Position numbers and translations under genes: made by a program
DNA from: JAISGQ01 sp045604945
GTDB taxonomy: Bacteria; Bacillota; Clostridia; Oscillospirales; Acutalibacteraceae
Assembly (NCBI GenBank): GCA_045604945.1
Contig: JAZUPA010000102.1
Location: 1 to 49,940 of the forward strand
Direction of reading: 5' to 3'
DNA length: 49,940 nt
Shown here: positions 43,161 through 49,940 of the stretch, one piece after another
Position numbering within the stretch: position 1 is the stretch's first letter
How the letters are laid out: each line of letters starts with the position of its first letter
The notes under the pieces: model-generated
Database searches by the model: none
Told to the model about the DNA's origin: nothing
Seen by the model: the letters and a program-made list of their open reading frames with translations, nothing else

Positions 43161-44063
43161 GTGAACGCAATAGAAATAAAAGGTCTGTCCAAGAGCTTTC
43201 GCGGAATGTATGCGGTCGATCATCTGAATATGACCGTCCCCGTGGGTTCCATATACGGCTTCATCGGTGAAAACGGCTCGGGCAAGTCTACTACCATGAA
43301 GCTGCTGTGCGGTCATCTTGTGCCGGACGAAGGGGAAATGAAGCTCTTCGGCAGGGATTACACCGACCCCGGCGTGAGAGTGCGTGTAGGCGCCCTTATC
43401 GAAAACGCAGGCTGCTTCCCCGGCTCCAGCGTGTATCAGAACCTGATGATGCAGTGCATCAACCTCGGTATTGAAAATCCTGACGAGGAAATTCGCCGCG
43501 TGCTTGAAATAGTGCGCATGGAGGACAACACAAACCTCAAATTCAAAAGCTGTTCTCTGGGCATGAAGCAGCGCATCGGAATTGCAATGGCTCTGCTGGG
43601 CGACCCTGCACTGCTTATTCTCGACGAACCTATCAACGGTCTTGATACCGACGGCATGAGAATAATGCGAGAGATACTCGTTGACATCACGCAGAAATAC
43701 GGCTGCACCGTGCTTATCTCCTCCCACATTCTCGGCGAGCTTGAGAAGATCGCCTCTCACTACGGCATTATCCGTCAGGGCAGAATGGTTATGGAAATGT
43801 CGGCAAAAGACCTTGAGGGAAGAGCGAGAGTCTTTACTTCGCTCAGAACAAAGGATATGAAAGGCGCAAAGGACATACTTGAAAAGAAGTTTTCCGATGT
43901 GCGCACCGAGGGCGAATATATCAGTGTCTACGATGTGGACGATACTGAGTCAATCGTTGAGTATCTGCTTAAAAACGGTCACATCGTCAGCGAGATAAGA
44001 AAGAACAAAATAGGTCTTGAGGAATACTACATAGAGCTGATGAGCGGTAAGGAGAAGAAATAA
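43161..44063 (+). CDS. ABC transporter ATPase 1, BcrA/LanF type
   Basis: This 300-residue ATPase has Walker A GENGSGKS, signature CSLGMKQR and Walker B LLILDEPINGLD. SLGMKQR rather than LSGGQ is typical of bacitracin/lantibiotic-resistance ABC ATPases. I chose GTG at 43161, 9 bp after AGGAG, over ATG at 43152, which touches the ribosome binding site; the GTG start also matches ATPase 2 (MNAVEIKNLSK). The ~70-residue C-terminal domain ends GLEEYYIELM. It pairs with the permease that starts two bases after its stop. Confidence 0.88.
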   Translation: MNAIEIKGLSKSFRGMYAVDHLNMTVPVGSIYGFIGENGSGKSTTMKLLCGHLVPDEGEMKLFGRDYTDPGVRVRVGALIENAGCFPGSSVYQNLMMQCINLGIENPDEEIRRVLEIVRMEDNTNLKFKSCSLGMKQRIGIAMALLGDPALLILDEPINGLDTDGMRIMREILVDITQKYGCTVLISSHILGELEKIASHYGIIRQGRMVMEMSAKDLEGRARVFTSLRTKDMKGAKDILEKKFSDVRTEGEYISVYDVDDTESIVEYLLKNGHIVSEIRKNKIGLEEYYIELMSGKEKK

Positions 44064-44064
44064 G

Positions 44065-44901
44065 ATGAGCAAAAAGCTTAAGTTTGAATCACCTACATTC
44101 ACTCAGAGAATAAAGGGTATGCTGGGCGTCGATTTTTACCGCCTGTTCCATACCCCTCTGTTCTATATCTTCCTTGCCATTGCGGCAATAATTCCTGCCA
44201 TGGTCTCTGCAATGACCATGATGCCCGACCAGAACGGCAACACAATGGAGCCGCTGTACTCCAATGTCTGGCAGATAATCGCTGCCTCCGAACCGCTGTA
44301 TGTAATCAGAAGCATAGCCGATTACGCCAACATGAATATGGTGTTCATCTTCGGCGGAATTATGGTTTCCATCTTCATCGGTCACGATTACAAGAGCGGC
44401 TATGTAAAGCAGCTTTTCACTACTCACGCAAAGAAACAGGACTACATGATTTCCAAGAGCCTTGTATGTGCCTTTGCAATGGCTTGCATGTGCGTCACAT
44501 ACTTCATCGGCGGCACTGTCGGCGGTCTGCTTGTGGGATATGATACAGCCGTAAACGCTGGTTCTCTTATCATCGCTATCCTCGGCAAAATGGTAATGAG
44601 CCTTGGCTGGGCAAGCCTTTACACTTTCCTCAACATCATTTTCAGAAGATACTTCGGTATCTCCATTGCATCAAGCTTTTTCTTCGGTACTGGTATACTT
44701 ATTATCGGTGCTGCTGCAATCGTTGAAAACCTTTCTCTCCCCACAGGATTTCTCAATATCTTCCTGTACGGCTCGTCGGTAAATGCCTGCCTGTCAAGCA
44801 ACATCGGAACGCTTGTGTTATGCATTCTGGTGTCGGCAGCATGGGCAGTAGTCTACAATCTTGCAGGAACATATATCCTCAATAACAGTGATGTATATTA
44901 A
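44065..44901 (+). CDS. ABC-2 type permease 1
   Basis: This 278-residue protein has six predicted helices with a large first outer loop, and a conserved GHDYKSGYVKQLFT segment after helix 2, typical of LanE/BcrB-like ABC-2 permeases. The N-terminal GMLGVDFYRLFHTPLFYI is shared with permease 2. It probably expels or extracts a membrane-active peptide. The substrate is unknown. Confidence 0.83.
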   Translation: MSKKLKFESPTFTQRIKGMLGVDFYRLFHTPLFYIFLAIAAIIPAMVSAMTMMPDQNGNTMEPLYSNVWQIIAASEPLYVIRSIADYANMNMVFIFGGIMVSIFIGHDYKSGYVKQLFTTHAKKQDYMISKSLVCAFAMACMCVTYFIGGTVGGLLVGYDTAVNAGSLIIAILGKMVMSLGWASLYTFLNIIFRRYFGISIASSFFFGTGILIIGAAAIVENLSLPTGFLNIFLYGSSVNACLSSNIGTLVLCILVSAAWAVVYNLAGTYILNNSDVY

Positions 44902-44916
44902 TAGGAGGCCGAAGCA

Positions 44917-45816
44917 ATGAATGCAGTTGAAATTAAGAATTTATCAAAGAATTTCGGTCCCAAGCAGGCCGTGTGCGGACTTGATATGACTGTGCCGATG
45001 GGTGCAATCTACGGATTCATAGGCGAAAACGGTTCAGGTAAATCCACCACCGAAAAAATGATATGCGGTCTTCTGCCAACAAGCGGCGGCTCGATAAAGA
45101 TCTACGGCAAGGACTGCACCGATGCTGCAGTGCGAGCAAAGATGGGAGTGCTTATCGAATCTCCGGGCTGTTTTCCGGGGCTTACCGTGTGGGATAACAT
45201 GATGCTTCAGGCGGCAAACCTCCGTATTGCCGATGCAGAGAAAGAGGTCATCAGAGTCCTCAAAACAGTCCGCATGGAGGGCGCAGCAGGAAACAAATAC
45301 AAAAACTGCTCTCTCGGCATGAAGCAGAGAGTCGGCATTGCAATGGCTCTGCTGGGAAATCCTACACTACTCGTTCTTGACGAGCCGCTCAACGGACTTG
45401 ACGCTGACGGCATGCGCATTATGCGTGAGGTTTTCCTCGATATTATCAAGGATGGAAAGCGCAGTATTATCGTATCGTCCCATCTGCTGGGCGAGCTTCA
45501 GAAGGTGGCAACCCACTACGGAATAATCCGCCACGGAAAAATGCTCTGCGAAATGACGGCGGAGGAGCTTGACGCAAGCTGCCGTACTTATGTTGCACTG
45601 CAAGCAGGAGACATGAACCGAACCAAGATGCTTCTCGGCAGCAGATATTCCCGCGTGGAAGAGGACGAAGCAGGATATATCCGCGTGTACGACCTGACCA
45701 CTCCCGAGGAGATTGTTTCTTATCTTTACAAAAACGGCATCTGCGTAACGGAAATCATGACCGACAAAATAGGTCTGGAAGAATATTACATCGACCTTAT
45801 GAAGGGAGGCAGATAA
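44917..45816 (+). CDS. ABC transporter ATPase 2, BcrA/LanF type
   Basis: This 299-residue ATPase has Walker A GENGSGKS, CSLGMKQRVGIAMALLG and LLVLDEPLNGLDADGMRIM. It aligns along its whole length with ATPase 1 and so arose by tandem duplication of the ATPase-permease pair. Start ATG behind AATAGGAGG. The C-terminal GLEEYYIDLM is also conserved. Confidence 0.88.
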   Translation: MNAVEIKNLSKNFGPKQAVCGLDMTVPMGAIYGFIGENGSGKSTTEKMICGLLPTSGGSIKIYGKDCTDAAVRAKMGVLIESPGCFPGLTVWDNMMLQAANLRIADAEKEVIRVLKTVRMEGAAGNKYKNCSLGMKQRVGIAMALLGNPTLLVLDEPLNGLDADGMRIMREVFLDIIKDGKRSIIVSSHLLGELQKVATHYGIIRHGKMLCEMTAEELDASCRTYVALQAGDMNRTKMLLGSRYSRVEEDEAGYIRVYDLTTPEEIVSYLYKNGICVTEIMTDKIGLEEYYIDLMKGGR

Positions 45817-45818
45817 CA

Positions 45819-46628
45819 ATGAACAACACCGTAAAGTTTGAAAAAATCAGCTTCAGTGATCGGCTTAAAAGTATGCTGAAGGTTGATTTCAGAAGAATGA
45901 GTAAATCCCACCTCTTTTATATTCTGCTTGCCTGCGCTCTGATAATGCCGATTCTCATGACCGTCATGATGGCAATGATGCACGGCTCGGTTTCGGTCAA
46001 TCCTCAGACGGGCGAGGAAACCATCATGCAGGGTCCCGAAAACGCATGGCAGAACATCGGCACTCTTCCCGGCGGCGAAGCAATGGGCGGCATGGATGTT
46101 TTTGCTATGTGCAACATAAATATGATGTTCATGGCCGTCGCAGTGTTTATATGTCTGTTTATTTCCGATGATTTCAGAAGCGGCTACGCAAAAAATCTCT
46201 TTACAGTCCGAGCAGAAAAAGCAGACTATGTTATCTCCAAAACCATCGCAGGCTTTGCGTGCGGTGCGCTGATGCTGATACTCTATTTTATCGGCTCAGT
46301 GCTGGGCGGTGCTATTGCAGGACTTTCCTTTGACTTGCACGGACTGACAGCAGGAAACATCACAATGTGTATGCTGGCAAAGATATTCCTCATGCTTGTA
46401 TTTGTTTCCATCTTCGTGCTTATCAGCGTTGCGGCAAAGCAGAAAGCATGGCTGGCGCTCTGCGGAAGCCTTGGTGGCGGAATGCTCCTTTTTATGATGG
46501 TTTCCATGATAACCCCTCTTGGATCGACCTTTATCAATGTAATCCTTTGTCTTGCAGGCGGATTGCTGTTTGCGGCAGGTTTAGGGGCAATCAGCAATCT
46601 TGTGCTAAAAAAGACAAGTCTGGTATAA
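45819..46628 (+). CDS. ABC-2 type permease 2
   Basis: This 269-residue six-helix permease has SMLKVDFRRMSKSHLFYILLA and SDDFRSGYAKNLFTVRAEKADYV, parallel to permease 1. The first outer loop is longer and Met/Gly-rich (ENAWQNIGTLPGGEAMGGMD). It starts two bases after ATPase 2 behind GGGAGG and is followed by a terminator. Confidence 0.83.
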   Translation: MNNTVKFEKISFSDRLKSMLKVDFRRMSKSHLFYILLACALIMPILMTVMMAMMHGSVSVNPQTGEETIMQGPENAWQNIGTLPGGEAMGGMDVFAMCNINMMFMAVAVFICLFISDDFRSGYAKNLFTVRAEKADYVISKTIAGFACGALMLILYFIGSVLGGAIAGLSFDLHGLTAGNITMCMLAKIFLMLVFVSIFVLISVAAKQKAWLALCGSLGGGMLLFMMVSMITPLGSTFINVILCLAGGLLFAAGLGAISNLVLKKTSLV

Positions 46629-46631
46629 ATA

Positions 46632-46668
46632 AAAAATACGGCAGGGGTAAAACCTTGCCGTATTTATT
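46632..46668 (+). terminator. Terminator of the duplicated ABC operon
   Basis: A 13-bp stem (46634-46646 with 46653-46665, one G-T pair) is followed by ATTTG. A-rich bases flank the 5' arm. Confidence 0.8.
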
Positions 46669-46688
46669 TGAGCGAAATTCGTCGCGTA

Positions 46689-46718
46689 AACAAAACTTTA
46701 ACATTTGTGTGTTATAAT
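46689..46718 (+). promoter_or_regulatory. Operator and extended -10 promoter of the two-component system
   Basis: AACA cores lie at 46689 and 46700 (11 bp apart). TATAAT begins at 46713, 13 bases after the second core, with an extended TG at 46710-46711 and no -35. This suggests autoregulation. Confidence 0.7.
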
Positions 46719-46753
46719 ACAAATAAACAGTAACCAGTTGGCGGAGGTGCGCA

Positions 46754-47425
46754 ATGTTCAAAATACTGATAGTCGAAGACGACAGAGAGCTGAATAAAAC
46801 CGTATGCTCTTTTCTCAATCACAGCGGATATGAGGCTGTAGGGTGTCTTAGTGCCAATGAAGCCTACGATGCCCTGTATGAGAATACGTTTGATCTTATC
46901 GTTTCAGACATAATGATGCCTGAGATCGATGGTTTTGAATTTGCAAAGAGTGTTCGTGAGCTCAGTGAGGACATACCCATTCTCTTCATGACTGCCCGTG
47001 ACGACATAGCTTCAAAACAGCGCGGCTTTCGCATCGGCGTTGATGACTATATGGTAAAGCCCATCGATCTTGATGAGCTGTTCCTTCGTATTGGCGCATT
47101 GCTTCGCAGAGCCAAGATAGCTTCCAGTAAAAAGATTGAAATCGGCAATTTTACAATGGACGCCGACGAGCATACCGCCTATCTCAACGGCGAAGAAATT
47201 CCCATGACCAACCGCGAATTCAGCATACTCTATAAACTGCTTTCCTACCCGAAAAAGACCTTCACCCGTACTCAGCTCATGGACGAATTCTGGGGAGCGG
47301 ACACCGAAACAGCGCCACGAGCAGTTGATGTCTACATGACCAAGCTGCGCTCAAAGCTGGCTGATTGCGATGATTTTGAGATAGTTACCGTACACGGACT
47401 TGGCTACAAGGCGGTGATAAAGTGA
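46754..47425 (+). CDS. OmpR-family response regulator
   Basis: This 223-residue protein has a receiver domain with acidic pocket EDD at 8-10, phospho-acceptor D52 (LIVSDIMMP), T (MTA) and K in MVKP; then a winged-helix DNA-binding domain with MTNREFSILYKLLSYP, DVYMTKLRSKL and VTVHGLGYKA. OmpR-type regulators bind tandem 10-11 bp direct repeats. Start ATG behind GGCGGAGG. It overlaps the kinase gene by 4 bp (GTGA). Confidence 0.93.
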   Translation: MFKILIVEDDRELNKTVCSFLNHSGYEAVGCLSANEAYDALYENTFDLIVSDIMMPEIDGFEFAKSVRELSEDIPILFMTARDDIASKQRGFRIGVDDYMVKPIDLDELFLRIGALLRRAKIASSKKIEIGNFTMDADEHTAYLNGEEIPMTNREFSILYKLLSYPKKTFTRTQLMDEFWGADTETAPRAVDVYMTKLRSKLADCDDFEIVTVHGLGYKAVIK

Positions 47426-48513
47426 GGAACGATAACAAATACAGCAAGGTTCTTCTGGCACTGAACAATTATATTGTTTTCTTTCTGCTGGTTGCCTTTG
47501 TCATAACCTGCTGCACAATGCTGTTTGTAACGGTGCTGACAAGAACGCTTGGAATAACGCTGGACGGCGAGGACCTTGGCACTGCGGCCAAACTGACCTT
47601 TGCAAATGTGGTGTTTCTGAGCGCGGCGTTTACCTTGATTGACGGCTTACGCAGAAAACTGACCGTTGACCGTCCTGTTGAACAGATACGGCAGGCAGCG
47701 CAGAAGATAACCGAGGGCGATTTTACCGTCCGTGTTCCTCACGCGAATCCGGTTGTTGACCTGAGTTACAAATACAACGACATTGCTGACAGCTTCAACA
47801 AAATGGCTGAGGAGCTTGGCAGCGTTGAAACACTGAGAACAGATTTTATTGCCAATGTGTCCCACGAGATGAAAACGCCCCTTGCAGTCATGCAGAACTA
47901 TGGAACGCTTTTGCAAGCCCCCGATCTTTCCGATGAAAAGCGCATTGAATATGCAAAGGGAGTATCGGACGGAGCACGCCGTATGGCGGACATGATGACC
48001 AATATCCTCAAACTCAATCGACTTGAGAATCAGCAGATATTCCCGCAGACCGCTGAGTTTGACCTCGGAGAGCAGCTTTGCGAGTGTCTGCTGCAGTACG
48101 AAAATGTATGGGAAAAGGCTGAAATCGAGATAGAAACCGACATTGCGGATGATGTTCGGGTAAAAGCAGATGAAGAATTGCTCAGCCTTGTGTGGAACAA
48201 CCTTTTTTCCAATGCCTTCAAGTTTACCGAAGCAGGAGGAAAGGTGTCGGTATCTCTCAGAGCAGACGATCAGCATGCGGTTGTCATTGTGAAAGATACA
48301 GGCTGCGGAATGACTCCCGAGGTGGGTTCTCATATTTTCGAAAAATTCTATCAGGGCGATACTTCCCATTCCGTGCAGGGGAACGGACTTGGGCTTGCGC
48401 TTGTAAAACGCGTGGTGGATATTATGCAGGGTGAGATCAGCGTGGAAAGCTCGGTGGGTGTCGGCACCACATTTACTGTACGAATCAGGAGAGTGCAGAA
48501 TGGAATGGCGTAA
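47422..48513 (+). CDS. Sensor histidine kinase
   Basis: This 363-residue protein starts at GTG. Two membrane helices (about 15-38 and 56-74) enclose a short ~20-residue outer loop, too small for an ordinary ligand domain. Then come HAMP (DRPVEQIRQAAQKITEGDF), HisKA with H148 (FIANVSHEMKTP), N box (WNNLFSNAFKFT), G1 (VKDTGCGM) and G2 (GNGLGLALV). The short loop is typical of intramembrane-sensing kinases, which often sense through partner ABC transporters. That fits its position behind two ABC pairs. Confidence 0.93.
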   Translation: MRNDNKYSKVLLALNNYIVFFLLVAFVITCCTMLFVTVLTRTLGITLDGEDLGTAAKLTFANVVFLSAAFTLIDGLRRKLTVDRPVEQIRQAAQKITEGDFTVRVPHANPVVDLSYKYNDIADSFNKMAEELGSVETLRTDFIANVSHEMKTPLAVMQNYGTLLQAPDLSDEKRIEYAKGVSDGARRMADMMTNILKLNRLENQQIFPQTAEFDLGEQLCECLLQYENVWEKAEIEIETDIADDVRVKADEELLSLVWNNLFSNAFKFTEAGGKVSVSLRADDQHAVVIVKDTGCGMTPEVGSHIFEKFYQGDTSHSVQGNGLGLALVKRVVDIMQGEISVESSVGVGTTFTVRIRRVQNGMA

Positions 48514-49405
48514 ACTGTGCATAAAACTGCTCTTTCCGCCCGTATGGATTATAATTGCCCTCACCATAATAAGCACTGCCGGGCTTATATTCGTATTTGT
48601 AAAAGCACTTGAGAAATCGATCGCGGCATATTTATTCTATGTTTTAGCCTTTTACACCCTTACGGTACTGTGCATATTTCTTTCACTCGTTCTGCCGAAG
48701 CAATATAAACAAATACGGCAGAAAATTTACGATAACCCCTTCGGCAGCCGCTACATGACAGACGCAGAATTTCGTACGCATATCTGGCTGCACATTTCCC
48801 TGGCAGTAAATCTGCTCTATGCCGCAATGAACGTGCTTTCTTTTATCCTGTATCATTCCATGTGGTTTGTCTGTCTTGCAGTTTACTACAGCATTCTTGC
48901 CGTCATGCGGTTTCTTCTGGCAAAATACGCACGCAGAAACGGCTTCGGCAGAGACATGGAAGGCGAACTGAAACGCACTGTCATTTGCTCCTGCATACTG
49001 CTGACGCTGAACTTTGCGCTGTCAGGCTCGGTGCTGATGATGCTCTATCAGAACAAGGGCTATGAGTACCACGGAATAATGATCTATATTATGGCGACGT
49101 ATACTTTTTACATCACCACAAACGCCATAGTCAGTCTTGTGAAGAGCCGCCTGCAGAACAGTCCTGCAATAACGATGACAAGGGTTATATCTCTTTCCGC
49201 GGCCCTTGTTTCGATGCTATCGCTTGAAACGGCTATGTTTTCAGCCTTCGGGCAGGATATGGACCCTGACAGCAAAAGGCTGATGATAATCCTGACAGGT
49301 GCAGGCGTAAGTTTGTGTGTGATTACAATGTCCGTGTATATGATTATCAAATCGACCAATGAAATAAAATCTCTCAAAGGAGAACACAATGGAAAACAAA
49401 AATAA
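48500..49405 (+). CDS. Multi-pass membrane protein of unknown family
   Basis: This 301-residue protein has about eight predicted helices (first: LLFPPVWIIIALTIISTAGLI). A cytoplasmic segment NPFGSRYMTDAEFRTHIW follows helix 2. I chose ATG at 48500 behind CAGGAGAG; it overlaps the kinase 3' end by 14 bp, implying coupling. The frame itself is open further upstream. It could be an accessory sensor or transport partner of the kinase. Confidence 0.7.
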   Translation: MEWRKLCIKLLFPPVWIIIALTIISTAGLIFVFVKALEKSIAAYLFYVLAFYTLTVLCIFLSLVLPKQYKQIRQKIYDNPFGSRYMTDAEFRTHIWLHISLAVNLLYAAMNVLSFILYHSMWFVCLAVYYSILAVMRFLLAKYARRNGFGRDMEGELKRTVICSCILLTLNFALSGSVLMMLYQNKGYEYHGIMIYIMATYTFYITTNAIVSLVKSRLQNSPAITMTRVISLSAALVSMLSLETAMFSAFGQDMDPDSKRLMIILTGAGVSLCVITMSVYMIIKSTNEIKSLKGEHNGKQK

Positions 49406-49766
49406 CGAAACCTTTACATATTCCTATTCTGCCCAGCAGCAGGAGGAAATCAAAAATATCCGCAAAAAGTATCTTCCGCCCGAGGAAGACAAAATGGAAC
49501 AGCTCCGTAGGCTTGACGCAAGCGTCACCACGCCCGGAACAATTGCATCTCTGGCCGCCGGTATCATTGGCGCGCTTATCCTCGGCATAGGTATGTGCTG
49601 CTGTATGGTGTGGGGCGGTGGGTGGTTTATCCCCGGAATAATCATTGGCCTGATCGGCATCGCAACTCTGGTGCTTGCATATCCGCTCTACGTGAAGCTC
49701 ACCGAAAAACAGCGAAAAAAGCTTGCTCCTGAGATACTCCGCCTGACCGAAGAACTGATGAAATAA
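49389..49766 (+). CDS. Two-helix membrane protein, intact paralogue of the frameshifted gene
   Basis: This 125-residue protein has a cytoplasmic N-terminus (FTYSYSAQQQEEIKNIRKKYLPPEED) and two membrane helices (about 50-72 and 78-98) with a CCC..GGG turn, then a charged tail ending ILRLTEELMK. It overlaps the preceding gene by 17 bp and starts behind AAAGGAG. The paralogue lies at 42230-42606, so related copies flank the ABC/two-component cluster. Function unknown. Confidence 0.75.
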   Translation: MENKNNETFTYSYSAQQQEEIKNIRKKYLPPEEDKMEQLRRLDASVTTPGTIASLAAGIIGALILGIGMCCCMVWGGGWFIPGIIIGLIGIATLVLAYPLYVKLTEKQRKKLAPEILRLTEELMK

Positions 49767-49940
49767 AGATACACTGTATATAGCCCGTTTGCTGTTAATG
49801 ATAGATAATAAGTAGATTGAGTATTTTATTTAGACTTGAAAAGGCAACCGATAAACGCCATAGTCGAGAATAATCAAGACTGTGGGAAAGGAGAATTAAG
49901 AATCTTAACAATGTGATTTTTTGATAAATAATTTTGAAGC

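Noticed and set aside
1..49940. CRISPR array
   Set aside because: No series of regularly spaced 25-40 bp repeats was seen; the repeat arrays present are short operators or terminator pairs.
49767..49940. A further gene starting near the right edge
   Set aside because: GGAAAGGAG at about 49884 resembles a ribosome binding site, but the sequence after it gives only very short frames before stops.

Overview
The window looks like a low-to-mid GC Clostridia chromosome, most likely Ruminococcus or a close relative in the Oscillospiraceae. Reasons: strong AGGAGG-type ribosome binding sites, cotJ spore-coat genes, ThyX, a single-chain PurL, a SecG-MalEFG neighbourhood, and runs of unidentified membrane proteins of a type common in gut Ruminococcus. 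The species call is inference.

Positions 1-14580 are an AT-rich accessory island. It begins inside an operon on the + strand: a RelA/SpoT-fold nucleotide synthetase gene (cut by the window edge) coupled to the three genes of an ABC-three-component (ABC-3C) conflict system: a nuclease-like/CTD component, a middle component and a DUF3732-type ABC ATPase. After a terminator come two - strand units: a 1612-residue GHKL-ATPase/phosphoribosyltransferase-like protein with a calcineurin-like phosphoesterase, and a tyrosine integrase coupled to a zinc-metalloprotease-like protein. Each - strand unit ends at an almost identical terminator, so the GHKL/PRTase-phosphoesterase pair looks like an inserted cassette. 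Candidate attachment repeats lie at about 4575-4643 and 14315-14469. The right edge of the island falls in cotJC, whose last ~50 codons are missing.

Positions 14582-41042 are core chromosome. They hold cotJABC; a FAD/Rieske oxidoreductase; secG; a maltose-type ABC importer without its ATPase; three large unidentified envelope proteins (a single-pass protein with cadherin-like repeats, a lipoprotein with a second membrane anchor, and a TPR protein); mltG with a U32 peptidase gene; and a tightly packed - strand operon running purL, transglutaminase-like, thyX, tmk, DUF2156, GNAT, DJ-1 and 5-formyl-THF cyclo-ligase. That operon combines purine, thymidylate and folate metabolism.

Positions 41251-49766 hold tRNA-Pro(CGG) and then a + strand stress-response cluster. 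It has small helical proteins, two tandemly duplicated BcrA/LanF-type ABC ATPase-permease pairs, an OmpR-type response regulator, its histidine kinase, and small membrane proteins. Four transcription units in this cluster carry AACA boxes repeated about every 11 bp and ending 13 nt before a -10 element. This is a Pho-box-like architecture and suggests one regulon run by the local two-component system.

The strongest candidates for new biology are the GHKL/PRTase-phosphoesterase cassette, the RelA/SpoT-ABC-3C coupling, and the 11-bp-repeat regulon.
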